The notes under the pieces: generated by a model | Database searches by the model: none | The model's input: the letters and a program-made list of their open reading frames with translations, nothing else | Told to the model about the DNA's origin: nothing | In this document: positions 27,264-34,901 of the stretch, piece after piece | Layout: each line of letters opens with the position of its first letter | Numbering within the stretch: the first letter of the stretch is position 1 | Translations under genes and position numbers: made by a program | Source of the DNA: Sphingobacterium sp. lm-10 | GTDB taxonomy: Bacteria > Bacteroidota > Bacteroidia > Sphingobacteriales > Sphingobacteriaceae | NCBI RefSeq assembly: GCF_023554555.1 | Contig: NZ_JAMJWC010000001.1 | Location: 2,294,001 to 2,358,000, forward strand | DNA: 64,000 nt | Reading direction: 5' to 3'

Positions 27264-28730
27264 ATGGGAAAACCAACAGGATTTTTAGAATATGATAGAG
27301 TCGCTCCACAGAAAGATGCGGCAGGCAATCGCGTAAAAAACTATGAGGAATTTGTACAACCTTATTCCGATAAGCAGCTCAATGATCAGGCGGCTCGATG
27401 CATGAATTGTGGCATTCCATTTTGTCACTCCGGTTGCCCACTGGGCAATGTAATCCCCGAATTCAATGATGCGGTATATGATGCCAAGTGGGAAGAAGCC
27501 TACCAAATACTAGTTTCTACCAATAACTTCCCGGAGTTTACCGGAAGGATCTGTCCGGCACCTTGTGAGGCTGCCTGCGTATTAGGCATCAACAAACCAC
27601 CGGTTTCTATAGAAGAGATTGAAAAACACATCATTGAAATCGCCTTTAAGAAAGGTTATGTGCAACCGCTTAAGAGCTATCTGAAAACAGGAAAAAAAGT
27701 AGCTGTTGTAGGCGGAGGGCCTGCTGGCCTAGCTGCAGCAGCGCAGCTCAATAAAGCAGGGCACGATGTCGTGGTTTATGAAAGAGATGATAAAGTGGGC
27801 GGTCTCCTACGCTACGGCATACCTGATTTTAAATTGGACAAATCGATCATTGACCGTCGGGTGGATATCATGCAGCAGTCGGGCATTGAATTTAGAACGA
27901 ATGCAGAAGTAGGCAAAAACGTACCGACGAGTGAGTTGGAAGAGTACGATGCCGTAGTACTATCCGGCGGATCGACTATTCCTCGTAACCTCAACATTCC
28001 AGGAAGGGAATTGAAAGGTGTACACTACGCCATGGAGTTCTTGAAGCAACAAAACAAACGAGTAGGCAGCTCCCCTATCGAAGTAGAAGAAATCACGGCT
28101 ACCGGGAAAAATGTATTGGTCATTGGTGGTGGCGATACAGGTTCCGACTGCGTCGGCACATCGAATCGTCAAGGAGCTAAAAGCGTTTCCCAATTTGAAT
28201 TGATGCCACAACCTCCGAAGGAGCGTACCGCAGCAATGCCATGGCCAACCTACCCTATGCTGTTAAAGACGACAACCTCGCACGAGGAAGGCTGTGACAG
28301 ATATTGGAGTGTAAGCACGAAGGAATTTTTAGGTGATGAGCAGGGCAATCTGCGCGCGGCTTTAGTCGTCGACTTAGCGTGGGAAACCGATGCTAATGGC
28401 CGACCAACCAAATTCAACGAGGTGGAAGGATCGGAGCGAGAGATTCCTTGTGAGCTGGTGACCTTAGCAATGGGCTTCTTGCATCCTCAACACGAAGGCT
28501 TATTAGACCAAGCTGGTATCTCTTACGACGAACGCGGAAACGTGAATGCAAAAGAAGGAGAATATCAGACTTCTAAAACTAAATATTTCGCTGCGGGCGA
28601 TATGCGCAGAGGTCAATCTTTGGTTGTTTGGGCCATTTCAGAGGGCCGCGAATGCGCCAGAAAAGTGGATGAATACCTGATGGGTTATTCGGAACTAGAG
28701 TCTAAAGATGCCATTTTCTCGTATGCGTAG
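27264..28730 (+). CDS. gltD: Glutamate synthase small (beta) subunit
   Basis: GltD takes electrons from NAD(P)H through FAD and 4Fe-4S clusters and passes them to GltB. The 488-residue protein has an N-terminal iron-sulfur domain with C46, C49, C54 and C58 (CMNCGIPFCHSGC) and a second set in ICPAPCEAACVLG. The FAD-binding GGGPAGLAAA is near residue 147 and an NADPH-binding GGGDTGSDCVGT near 290. The C-terminal TKYFAAGDMRRGQSLVVWAI is the conserved FAD loop. It follows gltB with a 13-base gap that includes a purine-rich AGCGGAGGAAAAG, one of the few convincing ribosome-binding sites in the window. A terminator ends the operon. Confidence 0.97.
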   Translation: MGKPTGFLEYDRVAPQKDAAGNRVKNYEEFVQPYSDKQLNDQAARCMNCGIPFCHSGCPLGNVIPEFNDAVYDAKWEEAYQILVSTNNFPEFTGRICPAPCEAACVLGINKPPVSIEEIEKHIIEIAFKKGYVQPLKSYLKTGKKVAVVGGGPAGLAAAAQLNKAGHDVVVYERDDKVGGLLRYGIPDFKLDKSIIDRRVDIMQQSGIEFRTNAEVGKNVPTSELEEYDAVVLSGGSTIPRNLNIPGRELKGVHYAMEFLKQQNKRVGSSPIEVEEITATGKNVLVIGGGDTGSDCVGTSNRQGAKSVSQFELMPQPPKERTAAMPWPTYPMLLKTTTSHEEGCDRYWSVSTKEFLGDEQGNLRAALVVDLAWETDANGRPTKFNEVEGSEREIPCELVTLAMGFLHPQHEGLLDQAGISYDERGNVNAKEGEYQTSKTKYFAAGDMRRGQSLVVWAISEGRECARKVDEYLMGYSELESKDAIFSYA

Positions 28731-28750
28731 CTAGTTTTTCAAAACTTATC

Positions 28751-28785
28751 AAAGCCTGTCCAAAAATAATGGACAGGCTTTTTTA
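28751..28785 (+). terminator. Intrinsic terminator of gltBD
   Basis: The arms AAAGCCTGTCC and GGACAGGCTTT are separated by an A-rich loop and followed by T residues. The T tract runs into TATATTCG (28784-28791), a possible -7 box of the next gene. Confidence 0.9.
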
Positions 28786-28815
28786 TATTCGTATAATCCA
28801 CTATCCATTAAGAAG

Positions 28816-29388
28816 ATGAAAGAGCGTATTTTATCACAAGTGTATCAACATCCCCTGCTTAATCCGGAAGATATTCAGCGGCTGATGGATGCACATCAGC
28901 CAAGGCATTTCACGAAGGGGGAAGTGCTTTACGAACGCGGCAAAGTGCTAAACGAATATTTAGTGTTGGAAAGTGGGCTCATTCGTTCTTTCACACATGA
29001 TTACCATGGAGATGAGATAACTACGGATTTTTTTGGCGATCATGAAGTCGTTATTGAAGTACTTTCCCTATTTCAGTGAACGCCACTTCAAGAGGATATG
29101 CAAGCGATAACCGATGGCAGCGGATGGGTGTTGCCTTACGGCATTTTTCAAGAGTTATTTCATGCCATCCCCGGTTTTAGTGAATGGGGTCGCCTGTGGA
29201 TGACCAATAAACTCTTTCAGTTCAAGCAACGATCCATCGATATCATCACCCTGTCAGCCCGAGCACGGTATTTAAACATTATCGCAAACAAACCTCAGGT
29301 GATCAAATACGCCCCCCTAAAACAAATTGCTAGCTATCTTGGCGTTACAGACACCTCCCTAAGTCGAATCCGTAAAGACATCGGTTGA
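28816..29388 (+). pseudogene. Crp/Fnr-family regulator interrupted by an in-frame TGA
   Basis: Two in-frame pieces of one gene are separated by a single TGA at 29077-29079. The first 87 codons give the cyclic-nucleotide-binding-like beta-barrel (FTKGEVLYERG, LVLESGLIRSF, HGDEITTDFF). The second piece gives the rest of the effector domain, the dimerisation helix (LFQFKQRSIDIITLSARARY) and the winged helix-turn-helix with TLSRIRKDIG-like recognition residues (DTSLSRIRKDIG). Reading through, the product is ~190 residues, the normal length. A CGA arginine codon mutated C to T would explain the stop. TGA is a true stop elsewhere here (for example mrpC and mrpE). The regulator is probably inactive, or this is a sequencing error. 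Confidence 0.85.
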
Positions 29389-29501
29389 ATTTATTTCTTG
29401 TCATAGGACAAGTGGGAAAGATTCGGAAACGCTTAGTTTTGTCCAGATAACATATGATTGCCTATTTTACACTAGTGCAAATACGATAAAACCCTAAAAA
29501 A

Positions 29502-29912
29502 ATGATTGCAAATCCTTATCTCAATTTTGAAGGTAAAACCGAAGAAGCTTTCCGCTTTTACCAGTCTGTTTTCGGTGGCGAACTTACTTTACAGTTTATG
29601 CGGGATGTGCCTAATGCAGACATCCCAGACGAAGAAAAGAATTATGTGATGCACGCATCCATACCGCTCGGTAAGCAGCAATACCTAATGGCATCAGACT
29701 GCTTAAAAAGTGCTGGACACGTCCTGCACCAAGGCAATAACCATTATATCTCCATTACGCCCGACAGCCGCGAAGAAGCGGATCGCCTATTTGCTGGTCT
29801 TTCCGCCGAAGGCGAAGTTGAAATGCCTATGGAAGACATGTTTTGGGGCGATTATTTTGGATCTTTCACCGACAAATTTGGCGTACGCTGGATGATTAAT
29901 TTTCCGATTTAA
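29502..29912 (+). CDS. VOC family protein, PhnB-like
   Basis: The 136-residue product belongs to the vicinal-oxygen-chelate (glyoxalase/bleomycin-resistance) superfamily, PhnB type. The opening MIANPYLNFEGKTEEAFRFY and FGGELTLQFMRD are characteristic of that group. The central YISITPDSREEADRLFAGLS marks the second beta-alpha-beta-beta-beta unit, and the protein ends with GVRWMINFPI. Reaction and substrate are unknown for most members. It is the first of a run of small stress- or detoxification-type proteins (VOC, SRPBCC, DUF1801) located right behind the broken Crp/Fnr gene, which may have been their regulator (inference). Confidence 0.88.
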   Translation: MIANPYLNFEGKTEEAFRFYQSVFGGELTLQFMRDVPNADIPDEEKNYVMHASIPLGKQQYLMASDCLKSAGHVLHQGNNHYISITPDSREEADRLFAGLSAEGEVEMPMEDMFWGDYFGSFTDKFGVRWMINFPI

Positions 29913-29941
29913 CCTATAAAAGATATCAAAAATAGAAGATC

Positions 29942-30391
29942 ATGGACAGATTAAACTATACTATAGACATTCATGCGCCGATCGATAAGGTCGCAGCAAC
30001 AATGATCGACAGAAAAACGTATCAGGAATGGACAAAGCCCTTTAGCTCGACATCTGACTTCGAAGGCGGTTGGAATAAGGGTGACAAAATTTGCTTCACA
30101 TCATTGGACAGGAATGGTGAAAAACACGGCATGCTCGCCGAAATAGTTGAACACGATCCGAATGAATTTATCTCTATTCATCATTATGGTATGTTGCAAA
30201 ATGGAAAGAAAATCACGGAAGGTCCGGAAGTCGCTGGATGGGATGACGCATTTGAAAACTACTATTACGAACAAAAGGATGGGGTAACTACGGTACGCGT
30301 TGAGGTTAGCGATGATGGCGAGTATGCGGATCATATGAACAAAACCTGGCCAAAAGCTTTAGAAATACTAAAGGCGATCTGCGAAGTCTAA
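29942..30391 (+). CDS. SRPBCC (START/AHSA1-like) domain protein 1
   Basis: The 149-residue protein has the helix-grip fold of the SRPBCC superfamily: an N-terminal strand (DRLNYTIDIHAPIDKV), the helix and WTKPFSSTSDFEGGW, a beta-sheet with HDPNEFISIHHYG, and the long C-terminal helix NKTWPKALEILKAICEV. Members bind hydrophobic ligands or act as activators of Hsp90-type ATPases; the ligand here is unknown. No signal peptide is present, so it is cytoplasmic. It lies 29 bases behind the VOC gene and is followed by a terminator, so the two form a short transcript. Confidence 0.85.
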   Translation: MDRLNYTIDIHAPIDKVAATMIDRKTYQEWTKPFSSTSDFEGGWNKGDKICFTSLDRNGEKHGMLAEIVEHDPNEFISIHHYGMLQNGKKITEGPEVAGWDDAFENYYYEQKDGVTTVRVEVSDDGEYADHMNKTWPKALEILKAICEV

Positions 30392-30420
30392 TATCCCCTG
30401 ATCGACCATTTAGATTTATC

Positions 30421-30455
30421 ATAAGCCTTCCCTAGATGGGGAGGCTTATTTTTTT
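30421..30455 (+). terminator. Intrinsic terminator after SRPBCC gene 1
   Basis: The arms AAGCCTTCCC and GGGGAGGCTT (one G-T pair) have a short loop and are followed by ATTTTTTT. Confidence 0.88.
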
Positions 30456-30516
30456 ATAAGAATTAATTTTAGGCATGATATTCGACACGCTTATTTTACA
30501 CAAGATATAAAGCAAT

Positions 30517-30888
30517 ATGAACACACCCGTGTGGGCTAATGTGGATGAATACATCGCCTCGTTTCCTACCGAAGTACAAAATAGGCTATCGGAGATTCGT
30601 CGCTTAATTCACACCATAGCACCTGATGCAGATGAAAGTATTTCATATGGCATGCCGGCCTATAAATTGCATGGCAAGCCTTTGATCTATTTTGCTGCAT
30701 TTAAAAATCACATAGGATTTTATGCTACGCCTAGCGGACATGAAGCTTTTGCGAAAGACTTAGCGGTCTATAAGCGAGGAAAAGGCTCCGTCCAATTTCC
30801 GTTAAAGGATAATTTACCCCTTGCTTTAATCGAACGTATCATTCGCTTTAGAAAAAAAGAACAAGATATTAATTTAAAAAAGACATGA
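30517..30888 (+). CDS. DUF1801 (YdhG/YdeI-like) protein
   Basis: The 123-residue product fits the DUF1801 family. It opens with VDEYIASFPTEVQNRLSEIR and carries the highly conserved ESISYGMPAYKLHGKPLIYF, FKNHIGFYATP and a C-terminal PLALIERIIRFRKKE helix. The family is small and cytoplasmic. Some members (YdhG/frataxin-like) are described as iron chaperones by fold; that is not proven here. Its stop overlaps the next gene's start as ATGA, so the two are translationally coupled. Confidence 0.88.
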   Translation: MNTPVWANVDEYIASFPTEVQNRLSEIRRLIHTIAPDADESISYGMPAYKLHGKPLIYFAAFKNHIGFYATPSGHEAFAKDLAVYKRGKGSVQFPLKDNLPLALIERIIRFRKKEQDINLKKT

Positions 30889-31325
30889 GCACAACGGCTA
30901 TTACCATTTCCACTACCGTCAACACCACACTGGAAGCAGCTTGGAATTTTTACACCAATCCCGAGCATATTATTTATTGGAATTTTGCTTCCGACGACTG
31001 GACCTGTCCAAGCGCAACAGTAGATCTACAGCCGGGCGGTGAATACAAAGCACGTATGGAGGCAAAAGATGGGACAACAGGCTTTGACTTTGAAGCGGTG
31101 TACACAGACGTATCGGCACCAGATCACCTAGCGTATACGATCACCGACGGACGCAAGGTAAATACACATTTCTCTGAAACAGCCGAAGGTGTTTTGGTGA
31201 CGACCATTTTCGATCCTGAGGATATACACGAACCAGAATTCCAGCGTGCAGGTTGGCAAGCCATTTTGGATAATTTTAAAAATTATGCTGAACTGCAAAC
31301 CGAAACACCGCCAGATTTTGAGTAA
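30885..31325 (+). CDS. SRPBCC (AHSA1-like) domain protein 2
   Basis: The 146-residue product has the AHSA1-type helix-grip fold. ISTTVNTTLEAAWNFYTNPE is the family opening, followed by HIIYWNFASDDW, DLQPGGEYKARMEAKDG, FDFEAVYTDVSAPDHLAYTI and a C-terminal helix, GWQAILDNFKNYAEL. It starts inside the stop codon of the DUF1801 gene (4-base overlap), so the two proteins are probably made in equal amounts. The ligand is unknown. A terminator follows after about 23 bases. Confidence 0.88.
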   Translation: MSTTAITISTTVNTTLEAAWNFYTNPEHIIYWNFASDDWTCPSATVDLQPGGEYKARMEAKDGTTGFDFEAVYTDVSAPDHLAYTITDGRKVNTHFSETAEGVLVTTIFDPEDIHEPEFQRAGWQAILDNFKNYAELQTETPPDFE

Positions 31326-31347
31326 TCCAGTAGATCTTTCTGTAACA

Positions 31348-31380
31348 CAAAGCCACCGTGAAAAAACACGGTGGCTTTGT
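31348..31380 (+). terminator. Intrinsic terminator after the DUF1801-SRPBCC pair
   Basis: The arms AAAGCCACCGTG and CACGGTGGCTTT enclose AAAAAA; only a mild T tract (TTTGTTCTT) follows. Confidence 0.85.
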
Positions 31381-31843
31381 TCTTAAAAGTAATAGATTGT
31401 ATTCATCCTGTGAGATCTCATTCATGTATGAGATCTCATCGTATTGATTTAACCTTTACTTTAATCGTGCAATAATTACCCCAGTTACACAATGGACAAC
31501 AAAGTCTTGCCGCCTAAAATGAATACGAAGATTATTTGCAATCCAGTAAAACCATCTGGTAAAAAAGCTACAAAGTTCTCAAAATAAATTTTATACCCAA
31601 GTAGTGAAAAATTCCCTATATTTATAAAAGACGCTGAAAATGAAATCATTGAAACCAACAAACAGCTACCTCTTTAAATGAAAAACTAATTATCCGTCAA
31701 AAACTAAACTTCACCTAACAACTTAAAAAAATGACAACGTCATTACAAAAAATACCGCCTTGATCAATTTTAAATTGAAATTTAAAATAGAAAAATGATT
31801 AACATTTCTAACAAAACTAGCCCCTTAAAAATAATAGCCAAAT
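31381..31843. other. AT-rich intergenic stretch upstream of the orphan lipoprotein
   Basis: No clear gene is visible in these 460 bases, which are markedly richer in A and T than the neighbours. They hold a double palindrome (31411-31438). They also hold a possible 31-codon basic reading frame at 31492-31587 with no recognisable similarity. Poly-A-rich stretches lead into the lipoprotein start. I see no RNA gene. Confidence 0.5.
31411..31438. repeat. Two copies of the palindrome TGAGATCTCA
   Basis: TGAGATCTCA occurs at 31411-31420 and again at 31429-31438, 8 bases apart. Each copy is itself a perfect 10-base palindrome, and the flanking T/A extends the whole into an 11-base inverted repeat. 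No T tract follows, so an operator or DNA-binding site is more likely than a terminator. Confidence 0.6.
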
Positions 31844-32902
31844 ATGAATGTTTTGAAAAAAATCTTGCCAAAAGTCTTAATATTATCCATTCTATTAATC
31901 ACCTGGAACTCTTGTTCACGAGAAACACTAGAAAGTGGAAACTTTACAAATCAAGAAGAAACATCTTCAAATACAAAAAACCTCGACGATCCCAATGCAA
32001 ACATCCCCGTTCCTCCAAACAATGATGATCAGGTTATCACGAACGCTGTTCTCAACTTTGGTCAATTAAATGGTGTCGACTTTCCTAACTTGAGTTACCA
32101 ACAGCAAACTTTGATTGGGCAAAACATAATAAGTAACTCACTAAATTTATTAAGAAACAACTATGGCTACACCAATCAACAGATCATCGATGCGTTTGGT
32201 TCGCTTGACAATCCATCGATAGGTGCACTTGGAGTTATAATCACAGCTTACAATGCATATGAACTCCTACCTAATACAAGTTCATCTACACCATGCGATC
32301 AAACATCTAAACTTGTTACTTGTCTACTGAAAGCTGCTATTCCTTGTACAATCATGCAAGAGGCAATGGACGCACTCGACGGAAAGTCGAACGGTGTATC
32401 GAGAGATCAGGCTATAGCAATGGGTAAAGAATTAGCCGATCTAATAATTGGCATTGCTACCCCCTATGGTACTGCACTCATGGTATATAGATTTGTAGAG
32501 TGCATGGTAACACAGCACTCTATAAATTGTAATCACTTAGTGAATAATACAGGGTTAAATGAGAGCTTAGAACTACTAACATCAACTGTTTATTATTACA
32601 CCGCCTACCACAGTCATATCGGAAGATATAATGGAAGTAGTGAACACTATGTCCCATTTCCATCTACACAAGTATTCTATAACCCCACCAATCAGAGATA
32701 CTACATGGATATTTCTCTCCAAAAACTTTTACCAGACGGCTATTACGTTCCTTCTACTCACTTCGGATCAAACAATCTGTGGAAGTTTGTACAAGTTTCT
32801 AATGGCAAGCCAATTCTGGTTGCGTTAGCAAATAATACAGATCCATTCAGGTGTTTGGAACACTTCTATCCAAGTACACATCTTCCATTTTTAAACAATT
32901 AA
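31844..32902 (+). CDS. Orphan lipoprotein of unknown function
   Basis: I do not recognise this 352-residue protein. It has a lipoprotein signal with C24 in TWNSC-SRE, so it should be anchored in the envelope. A Asn/Pro/Asp-rich tether (about 28-60) comes next. A predicted helical region (about 60-230) contains several Cys residues (for example in TPCDQTSKLVTCLLKAAIPC and YRFVECMVT) that could form disulfides. The C-terminal ~110 residues look beta-rich and aromatic. Codon use is strongly A/T-biased compared with its neighbours, which suggests relatively recent acquisition or low expression. It stands alone, with palindromes upstream and a hairpin downstream. Confidence 0.75.
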   Translation: MNVLKKILPKVLILSILLITWNSCSRETLESGNFTNQEETSSNTKNLDDPNANIPVPPNNDDQVITNAVLNFGQLNGVDFPNLSYQQQTLIGQNIISNSLNLLRNNYGYTNQQIIDAFGSLDNPSIGALGVIITAYNAYELLPNTSSSTPCDQTSKLVTCLLKAAIPCTIMQEAMDALDGKSNGVSRDQAIAMGKELADLIIGIATPYGTALMVYRFVECMVTQHSINCNHLVNNTGLNESLELLTSTVYYYTAYHSHIGRYNGSSEHYVPFPSTQVFYNPTNQRYYMDISLQKLLPDGYYVPSTHFGSNNLWKFVQVSNGKPILVALANNTDPFRCLEHFYPSTHLPFLNN

Positions 32903-32922
32903 AAATGGTTCTAGCATTTTAA

Positions 32923-32941
32923 TTCGTTTTTCGAAAACGAA
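32923..32941. repeat. Short hairpin after the orphan lipoprotein
   Basis: The arms TTCGTTTT and AAAACGAA with a 3-base TCG loop lie 21 bases after the stop. The bases that follow are A rather than T, so termination on the plus strand is doubtful. Confidence 0.45.
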
Positions 32942-32989
32942 AAAATCCAACTCAATTTCAATTACATGGTAGATTAACCACCAAAATGA

Positions 32990-33018
32990 AACCCTTAGAC
33001 CAAATTGGTCTAAGGGTT
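32990..33018. terminator. Hairpin between convergent orphan lipoprotein and uptake locus
   Basis: The arms AACCCTTAGACC and GGTCTAAGGGTT enclose a 5-base loop. On the minus strand it is followed by a T-rich run (TTTCATTTTGG), so it probably ends the uptake-locus transcript. Confidence 0.75.
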
Positions 33019-33045
33019 ATCTATAACTATACAAAAAAGTTAGCT

Positions 33046-33480
33046 CTATTTTCTAATGTAATGCTCTCGGGTTTCGATCTTCACACCGTTGGGTTCTTCC
33101 ACATTGGTGGTGATAATCAATCTAACAATAGAATTATACGTTTGAATTGAATACATCACATTAGAACTTGTAGTCCCCTCCACTAAGGTCATGTGATCTC
33201 CATTCACAGAGTAAGTAAATGTCTCCTGAATAGAAGCATTGGCTTCATCGAACAGATATTTTGTTCCGGTACCATTTGCATTGAAAACTATCCTCGGGCG
33301 GAAATCCCTATTCACGACATCTGAAGTATGCGTAGTTTGATCTCCATTGATCGTGATTTTATGGGTATCGTTTGCCGTCCACTCTCCTACTAGAGAGGAA
33401 TCGGGCGAGTCATCTTTGGCACAGCCAAAGAGTAGCGATATTAACATCGCTAGAATGAAAAATATTGTTCTAAATGCCAT
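33046..33480 (-). CDS. Lipocalin-like lipoprotein, last gene of the uptake locus
   Basis: The 144-residue lipoprotein has a signal peptide ending at C20 (LFGC-AKDD) and a beta-rich body that begins LVGEWTANDTHKITI, the typical start of the lipocalin-like family of Bacteroidota. Regularly spaced strands follow (TFTYSVNGDHMTLVEG, VRLIITTNVEE). Such proteins are small outer-membrane-associated accessory lipoproteins with unknown ligands. It lies about 100 bases downstream of the DUF4302 gene, so it may be transcribed with the SusC/SusD locus or alone. Confidence 0.75.
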   Translation of the reverse strand: MAFRTIFFILAMLISLLFGCAKDDSPDSSLVGEWTANDTHKITINGDQTTHTSDVVNRDFRPRIVFNANGTGTKYLFDEANASIQETFTYSVNGDHMTLVEGTTSSNVMYSIQTYNSIVRLIITTNVEEPNGVKIETREHYIRK

Positions 33481-33581
33481 ATTAGTATTTTTTTAAGTTT
33501 AAAGATCACTCCGTTATTGGAGTAATCGATAGTAGCAAGATGAACTTTCCAATAGCTACCTTGCCACTATTTAGTTTCTGT

Positions 33582-34895
33582 TTAGCGCAACTGAAATGTC
33601 ATAACAACATCCGTATCATCAACACCAATTATTTGCCCATACAAATCTCCGCCTGAAACGTAATAATCTAAACGTATACGACTACTATTTAAGAAAGTCA
33701 TAAGTTGATCTAGAACGCGAGCTGTATAACCTCCAGATGGACCCGAACGGAATGTTAGCGTATAGACACCTGTCTCATTATCCAATTCATAATCATACAC
33801 TACATTAGTTGCCCAAAAATTATTGACTCCGCCATCATTACTGGAATATCCAGCAATTGTAATCCGACGATTATTCACATTCCAAGATATATCGAGATAG
33901 CCATAATTCAGCACATAACCTGTAGCATAGGTAACTATACCGTCGTGATATCTTTTAAGAATATCCAATCCCTTAGGAGACGTTCCCTGAAAGTATGTCA
34001 GCCATGGGCTTCTAATTCCAACATAACCAATTCCCATGGTTAAGTGTAGCGGAAGGATTGGCGTGCTAGAACTTTCTACCTTGATATTCTCGCCAGTATA
34101 CAGCGTAGCGTACAAATCATTCCCTTGGAAAAACAAATTCTTCACGCGCAAATCGCCGCTCACTAGTGTATGTGTTGGTGCAGCTCCTTGTAGCGTATAA
34201 TAAAATTTCTCCACAGACTGCAGCACATCGCCATTATTCAAAGCGGTGATACTTATCGCCTTGTTATTGTGATTGGAGGTCAATGCATAGCGCAATCCAT
34301 CGAGTGGGATATATGGATTTGGTGTATTAGCAAAAAACTCGCGAAATTTATTGATTGCACTCAAATACTCTCCGCCCATATAGCTCTGCTGCTGCGCGCT
34401 AGTGGCCTTCACCAATACAAGCTCTTTTTTGAACCTTCTACCCGTAAAAAACATACTATCACTGGTCATGCGCTGGTATTCGTATTCCACGTCACTTCCC
34501 ATTCCCTGCCCTGCAGTACCACCAAAGCTTCCTGGATCAGGATCCTGTAACATCGTGAGGTAGGTGTAGGTGTCGAATACCAATGTAGCAGCCATAATCT
34601 GTCGCACACGATAAGTAGACTCTTTTATTTCTGTCGCCGAAGCATTGGTCAAATCCGCTACCATCTGTAGCTTATTGTCTTCTTGAAAATTGAAGTAAAA
34701 TCCGTAACCACCGTTACGTTCCGTTGTCGTGTAGGCGACCCAACCATTCGGAGCGCCAATTAAAGTAGATTGTACACGTGCCAACGTGTCACTTATTCGT
34801 TCAGATGGTTCTCCAATGACTAACTCGACTTCGTTTGACCGATCACAACTGGAAAGGAAAATGATCGCTCCAAGTATATATAATAATCTCTTCAT
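33582..34895 (-). CDS. DUF4302 domain lipoprotein
   Basis: The 437-residue lipoprotein (signal ending at C17, LSSC-DRS) belongs to DUF4302, a family found beside SusC/SusD pairs in Bacteroidota. The N-terminal conserved piece GAPNGWVAYTTTERNGGYGFYFNF is diagnostic. The rest is beta-rich with many Tyr, Gly and Asn residues. Its function is unknown; by position it is a surface or periplasmic accessory of the importer. It starts 6 bases after the metallohydrolase stop, so the two are one transcript. Confidence 0.87.
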   Translation of the reverse strand: MKRLLYILGAIIFLSSCDRSNEVELVIGEPSERISDTLARVQSTLIGAPNGWVAYTTTERNGGYGFYFNFQEDNKLQMVADLTNASATEIKESTYRVRQIMAATLVFDTYTYLTMLQDPDPGSFGGTAGQGMGSDVEYEYQRMTSDSMFFTGRRFKKELVLVKATSAQQQSYMGGEYLSAINKFREFFANTPNPYIPLDGLRYALTSNHNNKAISITALNNGDVLQSVEKFYYTLQGAAPTHTLVSGDLRVKNLFFQGNDLYATLYTGENIKVESSSTPILPLHLTMGIGYVGIRSPWLTYFQGTSPKGLDILKRYHDGIVTYATGYVLNYGYLDISWNVNNRRITIAGYSSNDGGVNNFWATNVVYDYELDNETGVYTLTFRSGPSGGYTARVLDQLMTFLNSSRIRLDYYVSGGDLYGQIIGVDDTDVVMTFQLR

Positions 34896-34901
34896 AACTC
34901 C

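Noticed and set aside
29077..29079. TGA as selenocysteine or Trp
   Set aside because: TGA ends several intact genes nearby, and no SECIS-like stem follows; a nonsense mutation or error is simpler.
31795..32025. 76-codon frame overlapping the orphan lipoprotein start
   Set aside because: The overlapping frame gives a proper lipoprotein signal; this one is a Lys/Arg/Asn-rich shadow.
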